From the NCBI RefSeq assembly GCF_000373985.1, contig NZ_KB892909.1, positions 1-11,506 on the forward strand: a DNA stretch of 11,506 bases. Direction: 5' to 3'. The DNA comes from Desulfobacter curvatus DSM 3379. GTDB lineage: Bacteria > Desulfobacterota > Desulfobacteria > Desulfobacterales > Desulfobacteraceae. A program made the position numbers and the translations under genes. Positions 1-6,607 of the stretch are shown here, one piece after another (the first letter of the stretch is position 1; each line of letters opens with the position of its first letter). The notes below the pieces were generated by a model that saw only the letters and a program-made list of their open reading frames with translations, made no database searches and was not told where the DNA came from.

Positions 1-290
1 TGAGTGATGGACACACTGCGTATCAAACTTTTTGCGATGCTGAAAATTTTTCTCATGAGGTTGTTAATCTGAGTAAAGGTGGCAGAGTTAAAGGAGCTTT
101 CCACCTCCAAAATGTCAATGCCTATCACAGCCGATTTAAAGGCTGGCTGCACCGATTCCACGGAGTTGCTACGAAATATTTACAAAATTATCTTGGATGG
201 CGGCGTTCACTTGAGCAGCGCCCAGGTATATTGCCAGAATCTTTGCTGAGTATCTCATTGGAGCAATTTCAACTATTAAAGGGAACATAG
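1..290 (+). mobile_element. right-hand part of an IS1595/ISXO2-type insertion sequence (partial)
   Basis: The only sequence identifying the element is the transposase C-terminus encoded here. The left part lies outside the window. I could not locate the right terminal inverted repeat or a target-site duplication in the AT-rich DNA after the stop codon, so the right boundary is set at the stop codon and the true end is probably somewhat further downstream. Confidence 0.5.
3..290 (+). CDS. IS1595-family (ISXO2-like) transposase, C-terminal fragment
   Basis: This frame is open from the window edge to a TAG at 288-290 and encodes 95 residues with no start in view, so it is the 3' end of a longer gene. 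It begins SDGHTAYQ, which fits the region around the second catalytic Asp of the DDE fold. It continues with FHLQNVNAYHSRFKGW, then RFHGVATKYLQNYLGWRR. That block, with an Asn where many DDE enzymes have Glu and a following Lys, is typical of IS1595/ISXO2 transposases, which often use a DD(N/E) triad. The fragment shows no frameshift, so the element could be intact upstream. It points towards the atp operon and ends 243 bp before atpF'. The family call rests on motif recognition rather than a search. Confidence 0.75.
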   Translation, partial: SDGHTAYQTFCDAENFSHEVVNLSKGGRVKGAFHLQNVNAYHSRFKGWLHRFHGVATKYLQNYLGWRRSLEQRPGILPESLLSISLEQFQLLKGT

Positions 291-403
291 CCATTTTTTT
301 TGATTTAAAAAACATAAAACATCATTTTGGCCAAGAAAATTTTAATATATTACATCACAATATCGTCGGATAAAATCCATATTTTGAATTGCTGCATTCT
401 GTG

Positions 404-432
404 TTGACAAAAGGCCTGTTGGATGGTACTCA
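404..432 (+). promoter_or_regulatory. candidate promoter for the atp operon
   Basis: A perfect TTGACA lies at 404-409. At 17 bp spacing the -10 position reads TACTCA (427-432), a poor match to TATAAT, but it is preceded by TGG (424-426), an extended -10 type TGn. It would give a leader of roughly 95 nt before atpF'. It is the best candidate in the 291-533 gap; the weak -10 keeps confidence low. Confidence 0.35.
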
Positions 433-456
433 AGTCTCGATCATTCTAAGCATTTA

Positions 457-480
457 GGCTGAATCCGAGCGATTTCAGCC
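457..480 (+). promoter_or_regulatory. imperfect inverted repeat in the atp leader
   Basis: The arms GGCTGAATC and GATTTCAGCC flank CGAGC and can pair with one bulged base. No T-run follows, so this is not an intrinsic terminator. It lies about 53 bp upstream of atpF' and downstream of the candidate promoter, so it would be a leader hairpin in the mRNA or a repeat-type operator in DNA. Apart from this and the candidate promoter, the 291-533 gap is plain AT-rich sequence. Confidence 0.35.
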
Positions 481-533
481 AATAGGATATAAGTAGTTGA
501 TTTTTTGTAATTATTAACTGGTGGAGGAATTTT

Positions 534-965
534 ATGATAACTGTGATTCCTGATATATCAGCGGTATATCAGATGGTCAATTTTCTTGTCCTGCTATTCC
601 TCCTCAACCTGGTTCTGTACAAACCCATTCGAAATGTCATTCTCGAAAGAAAGGCCAAGGTCGGCACCTTAAATTCAGGTGTTGAAAAAGCCTCAGCTGA
701 TCTTGAAAAACAAAAGGGTGATTATAAAGAAGGGTTAAAACAGGCAAGGGGTGAAGGCCTCAAGCAAAAAGAGGTGTTCATCGAGGAGGCGTCTGCTCAG
801 GAAAAGGAGATTATTACCCGGATCAATCAGAAAGCGCAGGCTAACTTTGCCCAAATCAAGGCACAGGTGGCTGAAGAAACCGAACAGGCCCGCAAAGCGC
901 TTGAGGCTGAGGTTGAGGTGTATGCCAAAGCCATCGGCGAAAAGATTCTTGGGAGGGCATGTTAA
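534..965 (+). CDS. atpF': F0F1 ATP synthase subunit b' (peripheral stalk)
   Basis: The 143-residue product is a b-type subunit that anchors the F1 stator to the membrane. Residues about 8-30 form one hydrophobic membrane segment (QMVNFLVLLFLLNLVLYKPI). The rest is a long charged helix rich in Lys, Glu, Gln and Ala, as expected for the right-handed coiled coil of the peripheral stalk. There is no signal peptide, unlike the next gene, so the two are distinct and probably form a b/b' heterodimer, as known for cyanobacteria and many deltaproteobacteria. A GGAGG at 523-527 sits 6 nt before the ATG. It is the first gene of the operon, and its TAA overlaps the preferred ATG of atpF. Assigning b' rather than b rests on length, position and the following larger b gene. 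Confidence 0.9.
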   Translation: MITVIPDISAVYQMVNFLVLLFLLNLVLYKPIRNVILERKAKVGTLNSGVEKASADLEKQKGDYKEGLKQARGEGLKQKEVFIEEASAQEKEIITRINQKAQANFAQIKAQVAEETEQARKALEAEVEVYAKAIGEKILGRAC

Positions 966-1564
966 TGGAAAAATTTAATTGGAAAAAACACCTTAAAGTT
1001 TCCGCAACTGTCGTGGCTCTTGTGGCCGGTGCGACAGTGGTCTGGGCTTCCGGCGGCGGTCATGGTGAAGCAGCACATGCAAGTCACAACGTGTGGCACG
1101 ATGTTGATACCTGGAAAGTGCTTAACTTCGTTGTTCTTGCGCTTGGCTGTTATTTCATCGCTAGAAAGCCGGTGGCGCAGTTCTTTTCTTCCCGTACTAA
1201 GGGGATTGAAGAAGAGTTGACAGACCTGGAACAGAAAAAAGCCGAAGCAGAGAGAAAGCTTGCCGAATACGAATCCCGGTTTAGAAATCTTGAACAGGAA
1301 TCTGAACAGATTGTTGAGGATTACATCAAACAGGGAGAAGAGGCCAAGAAAAGAATTCTTGCAGAGGCTGAAGCCCAGGCTGAAAAACTCGAAGATATGG
1401 CAAAACGCAATATCGAACAAGAGTTCAAAGCTGCAAAAGCGGTTCTGAAGCAGGAAGTTGTGGATCTTGCAATGGAGCAGGCACAAGCGCTCATTAAAAA
1501 ATCCATCACAACCCAGGATCAGAACCGTCTGGTCGATGAATACTTGAAAAAGGTGGAGGCATAA
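965..1564 (+). CDS. atpF: F0F1 ATP synthase subunit b (peripheral stalk), with signal-like N-terminus
   Basis: With the start at 965 the product has 199 residues. I prefer this ATG to the one at 959 because GGGAGGG (951-957) lies 7 nt before 965 but only 1 nt before 959, and because 965 gives the same TAATG overlap seen at the next two junctions. Residues 1-28 look like a signal sequence: a basic stretch (KKHLK), a hydrophobic core (VSATVVALVAGATVVW) and a possible cleavage site around WAS. A His/Gly-rich linker follows, then a second hydrophobic segment at about 51-66 (KVLNFVVLALGCYFIA), then a long charged helix to the end. That layout is known for deltaproteobacterial AtpF. The protein joins the membrane sector to F1 through delta and alpha. 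Confidence 0.93.
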   Translation: MEKFNWKKHLKVSATVVALVAGATVVWASGGGHGEAAHASHNVWHDVDTWKVLNFVVLALGCYFIARKPVAQFFSSRTKGIEEELTDLEQKKAEAERKLAEYESRFRNLEQESEQIVEDYIKQGEEAKKRILAEAEAQAEKLEDMAKRNIEQEFKAAKAVLKQEVVDLAMEQAQALIKKSITTQDQNRLVDEYLKKVEA

Positions 1565-2115
1565 TGAAGAATCATGCAGTTTCAAGGCGTTATGCCAAGG
1601 CGTTAATTCTGATCGGCCAGGAGGATGGTCAGGCGGATGGTTACAATAACGAACTTTCCGCAATGGTTGGGCTTTTAGACTCCCAGCAAGGGTTTGAACA
1701 GGCCCTTTCCAATCCGCTAATCAGAAAAAGTGATCGTAAAAAGCTTCTTGAGTCGGTAATTGCTGCTGCTGGCTTTTCAAAAGTAACGAGTTCTTTTTTG
1801 TCATTGCTTTTTGATAAAGGCAGGATCGGTTTTCTCAGAGATGTTGCAGCCTATTACAATACAATGGCTGATGAACTTAAAGGTGTTGTCAGGGCAAGTG
1901 TTGTGGCCGCCACAAACCTGTCCAAGACAAACATTAATAAGATTCAGGCATCGTTGGCTAAGAAAACCGGTAAAACCGTTGTGCTTGATGTCCAAAAGGA
2001 TGCAAGCCTTATCGGCGGTATTATCACAAAAATCGGCGATCTTGTTCTTGACGGCAGCGTAAAAACCCAGCTGATCAATATGAGGGAAACTTTAAAAAAA
2101 GGTGAGAGTTTATAA
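1564..2115 (+). CDS. atpH: F0F1 ATP synthase subunit delta
   Basis: The 183-residue length is normal for the OSCP/delta family, which links the b/b' stalk to the top of the alpha3beta3 head. The N-terminal helical domain starts with VSRRYAKAL, the usual opening of this family. The C-terminal signature, residues about 149-170, reads LIGGIITKIGDLVLDGSVKTQL. The ATG shares a base with the atpF stop (TAATG at 1562-1566), and GGTGGAGG lies at 1552-1559, at the end of atpF. This favours translational coupling with atpF. Confidence 0.97.
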   Translation: MKNHAVSRRYAKALILIGQEDGQADGYNNELSAMVGLLDSQQGFEQALSNPLIRKSDRKKLLESVIAAAGFSKVTSSFLSLLFDKGRIGFLRDVAAYYNTMADELKGVVRASVVAATNLSKTNINKIQASLAKKTGKTVVLDVQKDASLIGGIITKIGDLVLDGSVKTQLINMRETLKKGESL

Positions 2116-3629
2116 TGGAAATTAAAGCAGAAGAAATAAGCCAGATTATAAAAGATCAAATTAAAGGATTTGATGCGCAGGTTGATCTGAGCGAAACAGG
2201 TGTCGTTCTGTCGGCAGGTGACGGTATTGCCCGTGTTTATGGTTTGGAAAAAGTAAAAGCCATGGAGCTGGTTGAATTCCCAGGCGGTATCTTGGGGCTG
2301 GCACTTAACCTTGAAGCTGACAACGTTGGTGTTGCTATTCTTGGTGATGACAAAGAAATCAAAGAAGGCGACGTGGTTAAAAGAACCGACCGTATCGCAT
2401 CCGTCCCCGTTGGCGAAGCCCTGCTGGGTCGCGTTGTAACCACCACAGGTGAGCCCGTTGACGGAAAAGGCCCTATCGCTTCTGATACATATATGAACAT
2501 GGAGCTGGTTGCGCCTGGTGTTATTGCCAGGAAAGGTGTTCACGAACCCTGCTACACCGGTTCTAAAGCAGTTGACGGTATGACCCCGGTAGGTCGCGGC
2601 CAGCGTGAGTTGATCATTGGTGACCGTCAGATCGGTAAAACTGCTGTTGCAGTTGACGCCATCATCGCCCAGAAAGAAAGCGGGATTAAATGCATCTATG
2701 TTGCCTGCGGCCAGAAGAAATCAACAGTTGCCCAGGTGGTTGCCGCCCTTGAAGAGCACGGAGCGATGGAATACACAACGGTTGTTGTGGCCTCAGCTTC
2801 CGAGTCTGCTGCCATGCAGTACCTGGCGCCTTATGCCGGTTGCGCCATGGGCGAATACTTCCGTGACAAAGGCGAACATTCCCTGATCGTTTATGATGAC
2901 CTTTCAAAGCAGGCTGTTGCTTACCGTCAGGTGTCTCTGCTGCTCAGACGTCCGCCTGGACGTGAAGCCTTCCCCGGCGATATTTTTTACAACCACAGCC
3001 GTCTGCTCGAACGTTCCGCCAAGATGAGTGATGAGCTCGGTGCCGGTTCTCTGACCGCACTTCCCATCATTGAAACCCAGGAAGGTGACGTATCCGCATT
3101 TATTCCCACCAACGTTATCTCCATTACCGACGGTCAGATCTTCCTTGATAAAGACCTTTTCTTTGCCGGTATCCGTCCGGCCATTGACGTTGGACTTTCC
3201 GTATCCCGCGTTGGTGGTGCAGCCCAGGTTAAAGCCATGAAACAGGTGGCCGGTACCCTTCGTTTGGATCTTGCCCAGTTTAGAGAACTTGAAGCATTTG
3301 CCGCCTTTGGTTCCGACCTTGACGCCGCAACCCAGAAACAGCTGACCCGCGGTGAAAGACTTGTTGAGCTGCTCAAACAGCCCCAGTACCAGCCGCTTCC
3401 CATGGAAAAACAGGTTACCATTCTCTATGCAGGAACTAAAGGATATCTTGATGGCTATGCCAAAGAATCTGTTGCAGCCTATGAGGCTGGCCTGTATCCC
3501 TTTGTGGAAAGCCGTTATCCCGAAGTGTTCTCAGGTCTCAAGGAAAAACAGAAAATCGATGACGAACTTGAGGCTAAGCTCAATCAATGCCTTAAAGCCT
3601 ATGCCGAAGAATTCACAGAAGCCCTTTAA
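2115..3629 (+). CDS. atpA: F0F1 ATP synthase subunit alpha
   Basis: This 504-residue protein is the non-catalytic nucleotide-binding subunit of the F1 hexamer. It has the usual order: an N-terminal beta-barrel to about residue 95, a RecA-like core, and a helical C-terminal domain from about 380. The Walker A motif is GDRQIGKT at 169-176, and the Walker B strand is LIVYDD at 257-262. The family signature PAIDVGLSVS lies at 355-364 and is followed by Arg365, the residue expected to reach into the catalytic site on beta. The start overlaps the atpH stop as TAATG (2113-2117) with GGTGAG at 2101-2106. Full length and all key residues are present, so it should be functional. The stop codon lies inside a perfect 14-bp palindrome. 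Confidence 0.99.
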   Translation: MEIKAEEISQIIKDQIKGFDAQVDLSETGVVLSAGDGIARVYGLEKVKAMELVEFPGGILGLALNLEADNVGVAILGDDKEIKEGDVVKRTDRIASVPVGEALLGRVVTTTGEPVDGKGPIASDTYMNMELVAPGVIARKGVHEPCYTGSKAVDGMTPVGRGQRELIIGDRQIGKTAVAVDAIIAQKESGIKCIYVACGQKKSTVAQVVAALEEHGAMEYTTVVVASASESAAMQYLAPYAGCAMGEYFRDKGEHSLIVYDDLSKQAVAYRQVSLLLRRPPGREAFPGDIFYNHSRLLERSAKMSDELGAGSLTALPIIETQEGDVSAFIPTNVISITDGQIFLDKDLFFAGIRPAIDVGLSVSRVGGAAQVKAMKQVAGTLRLDLAQFRELEAFAAFGSDLDAATQKQLTRGERLVELLKQPQYQPLPMEKQVTILYAGTKGYLDGYAKESVAAYEAGLYPFVESRYPEVFSGLKEKQKIDDELEAKLNQCLKAYAEEFTEAL

Positions 3630-3695
3630 TTAAAGGCGTATCCTTCGGATTTATTTATTTAATAATAATAATTTATAGGCGCAAAGGTAGATCAT
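3623..3695 (+). promoter_or_regulatory. atpA-atpG junction: palindrome, small hairpin and AT-rich spacer
   Basis: The perfect palindrome CCTTTAATTAAAGG (3623-3636) includes the atpA stop codon. A small hairpin follows, ATCC-TTC-GGAT (3640-3650), and then an almost pure A/T stretch to about 3676 in front of the atpG ribosome binding site AAAGG (3683-3687). The first four genes are joined by overlaps, so this is the first break in coupling in the operon. There is no clean U-run directly after a strong stem, so it is not a convincing terminator. A processing site or a translation enhancer for atpG is possible but inferred. Confidence 0.4.
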
Positions 3696-4592
3696 ATGGC
3701 AACATTAAAAGAAGTACAATCGAAAATAGTCAGCGTAAAAAAGACTAAACAGATTACCTCTGCCATGAAAATGGTCGCCACTTCAAGATTGCGCGGTTCC
3801 CAGAATGCCATGGAGGCATTTAAGCCCTATGCCTCCAAATTTGCAGAGGTTCTGGGATCCATTGCCGGGAAGTCAGGGGAGGGCGCATCCCCCCTACTGA
3901 TCTCCAAAGATGAAGTAAAAAAGGTGGCCCTGCTCCTGTGTACCTCAGACAGGGGTCTATGTGGTGGATTTAACATTAATTTGATCGATAAAGCTGAAAA
4001 AATGCTCAAATCTGAGCTTAGCGGAAAAGAAGTCTCTTTTGTTTGCTATGGCAAAAAAGGCCGCGACTGGGCAAAAAAACTGAGCAACCCCATTGATGCC
4101 GAATACATTGGTGTTGTGGGAGGCAAAGTTGATTTCTCAGTGGCGTCCAGCTCAGGACAGGCATTAATCGACAGTTTCCTTGAAGGGAATGTGGATGAAG
4201 TATATCTGATTTATTCTGATTTTCAGGGTATGGCAAAACAGGTTCCGACGGTAAAACAGATTCTTCCCATCCCATCACTTGATGATGTGGTAACAGAAGA
4301 GGCTGCACCTGCCGAGGACGGCGCCTTTTTGCCGGAACATATTTGTGAGCCCTCTTCAGATGCGCTTTTGGGTGAAATGCTCCCCAAAAATATCTTTATC
4401 CAGATATATGATGCACTTCTTCAGACCTCAACCTCAGAACATGCTGCCCGTATGCGGGCCATGGAAAATGCTACCAAAGCATGTTCCGATCTTGTGGAAG
4501 AACTGCAGACTATATTTAATAAAACCCGTCAAGCATCTATTACATCAGAACTTATGGATATCGTTGGCGGTGCCGAAGCCCTTAAGGGATAA
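3696..4592 (+). CDS. atpG: F0F1 ATP synthase subunit gamma
   Basis: The 298-residue product is the central rotor shaft of F1. The N-terminal helix begins MATLKEVQSKIVSVKKTKQITSAMKMV, the usual start of the family (quoted in part: KTKQITSAMKMVATSRLR). The C-terminal helix carries the gamma signature ITSELMDIVGGAEAL at 282-296, preceded by SEHAARMRAMENAT. The middle is a Rossmann-like domain with LLCTSDRGLCGGFN. An acidic stretch at about 205-215 (VTEEAAPAEDG) lies in the region that varies in length between species, and overall length is near normal. The ATG is 8 nt after AAAGG. The gene is separated from atpA by 66 bp and from atpD by 48 bp. Confidence 0.98.
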   Translation: MATLKEVQSKIVSVKKTKQITSAMKMVATSRLRGSQNAMEAFKPYASKFAEVLGSIAGKSGEGASPLLISKDEVKKVALLLCTSDRGLCGGFNINLIDKAEKMLKSELSGKEVSFVCYGKKGRDWAKKLSNPIDAEYIGVVGGKVDFSVASSSGQALIDSFLEGNVDEVYLIYSDFQGMAKQVPTVKQILPIPSLDDVVTEEAAPAEDGAFLPEHICEPSSDALLGEMLPKNIFIQIYDALLQTSTSEHAARMRAMENATKACSDLVEELQTIFNKTRQASITSELMDIVGGAEALKG

Positions 4593-4640
4593 TTGATTTT
4601 TAAGTAAGCTACAGATAAAACAGCTTTATAGGAGAATAAA

Positions 4641-6044
4641 ATGGCTGAAAATATAGGTAAAATTTCACAGGTCCTCGGCGCTGTTGTTGACGTTGAGTTT
4701 GAGCCCGGAAAACTTCCCCCGGTTCTGACCGCCCTGACTGTAACCAACCCGACCATCGGGGACATGGAAGACAACCTGGTTATCGAAGTTGCACAGCACT
4801 TGGGTGACAATGTTGTTCGGTGCATCGGCATGGACGTAACTGACGGTCTTCAACGCGGCATGGCGGTAAAAGATACCGGTAGTCCCATTATGATGCCGGT
4901 TGGCAAAGCATCTCTTGGTCGCGTTCTTAACGTTGTTGGCCGCCCGGTTGATGGGCTTGGAGATATCTCCAAAGACAAAATGCTGCCCATCCATAGACAT
5001 GCCCCTTCTTTTATCGAGCAGGATACTTCTGTCCGCGTTCTTGAAACAGGTGTAAAGGTTATTGATCTTCTGGTTCCCTTCCCCCGTGGCGGCAAAATGG
5101 GCATGTTTGGCGGTGCCGGTGTTGGTAAGACCGTTATCATGATGGAAATGGTTAATAATATTGCCATGCAGCATGGTGGTATCTCCGTGTTCGGCGGCGT
5201 TGGTGAGAGAACCCGTGAAGGTAACGACCTCTATCACGAAATGAAGGATTCAGGCGTTCTTCCCAAATGCGCTCTGGTTTACGGCCAGATGACTGAGCCT
5301 CCCGGAGCCCGTGCCCGTGTTGCGCTTTCTGCTTTGACCTGCGCTGAATACTTCCGTGACGAAGAGGGCCAGGATGTGCTTCTCTTTGTTGATAACATCT
5401 TCCGTTTCACCCAGGCCGGTTCTGAGGTGTCTGCTACACTGGGTCGTATGCCGTCTGCTGTTGGTTACCAGCCGACACTTGCGGTTGACATGGGCGAGCT
5501 CCAGGAACGTATTACTTCTACTGACAAAGGTTCCATTACCGCTGTTCAGTGCGTTTACGTACCTGCCGATGACTTGACTGACCCGGCACCTGCTACCACC
5601 TTCGGCCATCTTGACGGAACCGTTGTTCTTTCCCGTCAGATTGCAGAGCTTGGTATCTATCCGGCTGTGGATCCCCTTGACTCCACTTCCAGAATTCTTG
5701 ATGCCGCTTACATTGGTGAAGAGCATTATAACGTTGCCCGGGTCGTTCAGCAGACCCTGCAAAAATACAAAGAACTCCAGGACATCATTGCTATTCTGGG
5801 TATGGATGAGCTGTCTGATGAAGACAAGGTGACCGTACAGCGTGCCAGAAAGCTTCAGAAATTCCTGTCCCAGCCCTTCCATGTTGCTGAAACCTTCACC
5901 GGTATGGCCGGAATTTTTGTAAAGGTTGAAGACACGGTTCGGTCATTCAAGGAAATTATTGAAGGTAAACATGATGACCTTCCCGAAAATGCTTTCTATA
6001 TGGTTGGGGCTATCGAAGACGCCATTGAAAAAGCCAAAGCTTAA
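4641..6044 (+). CDS. atpD: F0F1 ATP synthase subunit beta (catalytic)
   Basis: This 467-residue subunit carries the catalytic sites for ATP synthesis and hydrolysis. The Walker A motif is GGAGVGKT at 157-164. The general-base glutamate is Glu189 in GERTREG. The Walker B strand is LLFVDN at 247-252, the family signature PAVDPLDSTS is at 341-350, and the DELSEED-type lever motif reads DELSDED at 389-395. All key residues are present and the length is typical. The ribosome binding site AGGAG (4630-4634) lies 6 nt before the ATG. A weak hairpin, AAGCT (4606-4610) with AGCTT (4622-4626), ends just upstream of it and might tune translation. It sits between gamma and epsilon, the standard order. Confidence 0.99.
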   Translation: MAENIGKISQVLGAVVDVEFEPGKLPPVLTALTVTNPTIGDMEDNLVIEVAQHLGDNVVRCIGMDVTDGLQRGMAVKDTGSPIMMPVGKASLGRVLNVVGRPVDGLGDISKDKMLPIHRHAPSFIEQDTSVRVLETGVKVIDLLVPFPRGGKMGMFGGAGVGKTVIMMEMVNNIAMQHGGISVFGGVGERTREGNDLYHEMKDSGVLPKCALVYGQMTEPPGARARVALSALTCAEYFRDEEGQDVLLFVDNIFRFTQAGSEVSATLGRMPSAVGYQPTLAVDMGELQERITSTDKGSITAVQCVYVPADDLTDPAPATTFGHLDGTVVLSRQIAELGIYPAVDPLDSTSRILDAAYIGEEHYNVARVVQQTLQKYKELQDIIAILGMDELSDEDKVTVQRARKLQKFLSQPFHVAETFTGMAGIFVKVEDTVRSFKEIIEGKHDDLPENAFYMVGAIEDAIEKAKA

Positions 6045-6064
6045 TAACCATTCGGAGGTCTATT

Positions 6065-6472
6065 ATGGCTGATAAATTTTTTCTTGAAGTGGTAACGCCG
6101 CAAAAGGCTATTGTCAGTGAAGATATCAAAAGCATTTCAGCGCCTGGCAGTGAAGGTGAATTCTGTGCCTTGAAAGGGCATACAACCTTTCTGACCTCGT
6201 TGAAGGTCGGTGCAATCCGTTATGTTGATGCTTCCGGGAACGAGTGTTTGCTTTTTGCTAACGGCGGATTTGCCGAAGTGCTTCCGGATAAGGTTACCAT
6301 TCTTGCTGAATCTGCTGAACGGCGTGAGGACATTAATCTTAACCGGGCAAAAGAGGCCCAGGCGCGTGCTGAGAGGCGATTAAGTGAGAAAGCTGCAGAT
6401 ACGGATATTGTCCGTGCTCAGGCTGCTTTGCAAAGGGCTTTGTTTCGGATAAAAGTTGCTGGAACTCACTGA
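6065..6472 (+). CDS. atpC: F0F1 ATP synthase subunit epsilon
   Basis: The 135-residue product is the central-stalk subunit that binds gamma and the c-ring and can inhibit ATP hydrolysis. Residues 1 to about 85 form the N-terminal beta-sandwich, with the conserved GHTTFLTSLKVGAI and FANGGFAEV segments. Residues about 88-130 form the C-terminal helical arm, rich in Ala, Arg and Glu, which in other species folds up to block rotation. GGAGG at 6054-6058 precedes the ATG by 6 nt, and the gene follows atpD by 20 bp. It is the last gene of the operon: an intrinsic terminator starts about 65 bp beyond the stop. Confidence 0.97.
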   Translation: MADKFFLEVVTPQKAIVSEDIKSISAPGSEGEFCALKGHTTFLTSLKVGAIRYVDASGNECLLFANGGFAEVLPDKVTILAESAERREDINLNRAKEAQARAERRLSEKAADTDIVRAQAALQRALFRIKVAGTH

Positions 6473-6535
6473 GAAGATTAGGCTTGTCTGATGGTTTGAT
6501 AACCACCGGACCTATAATGCCGAGAATTATGAAGT

Positions 6536-6567
6536 AAAAAAGGGATGCCTTACGGCATCCCTTTTTA
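6536..6567 (+). terminator. intrinsic terminator of the atp operon
   Basis: A perfect 8-bp stem, GGGATGCC (6542-6549) and GGCATCCC (6554-6561), with loop TTAC, is followed by TTTTT. An A-run at 6536-6541 precedes the stem, so the stem can extend by A-T pairs and the structure could also stop transcription from the opposite strand. It separates the atp operon from the glmU-like gene. Confidence 0.93.
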
Positions 6568-6607
6568 TTTTCATCGTGTATATTTGTTAATTGAGACAGA
6601 GGGAAAA

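Noticed and set aside
959..964. Upstream ATG as the start of atpF
   Set aside because: The purine-rich site GGGAGGG ends only 1 nt before it. The ATG at 965 has proper spacing and gives the TAATG overlap seen at the next two junctions.
962..1663. 233-residue minus-strand frame opposite atpF
   Set aside because: It lies antisense to atpF and the start of atpH, has no recognisable domain, and is Cys/Phe/His-rich in the way shadow frames of helical Lys/Glu proteins are.
1944..2543. 199-residue minus-strand frame opposite atpH/atpA
   Set aside because: It is antisense to two conserved genes, with no motif and no plausible initiation signal.
3640..3676. Possible intrinsic terminator after atpA
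   Set aside because: The stem is only 4 bp and the following tract is mixed A/T rather than a T-run; atpG, atpD and atpC continue the operon.
4665..5882. Long minus-strand frames opposite atpD (4665-5237 and 5250-5882)
   Set aside because: They are shadows of the strongly biased codon use of atpD, with no family resemblance.
6513..6518. Perfect TATAAT between atpC and the glmU-like gene
   Set aside because: No acceptable -35 box lies 16-18 bp upstream, and transcription from it would run straight into the terminator at 6536-6567.
6545..6607. Upstream in-frame ATG extending the glmU-like gene by 21 residues
   Set aside because: It starts inside the terminator stem. The ATG at 6608 has a ribosome binding site and begins exactly where GlmU proteins begin.
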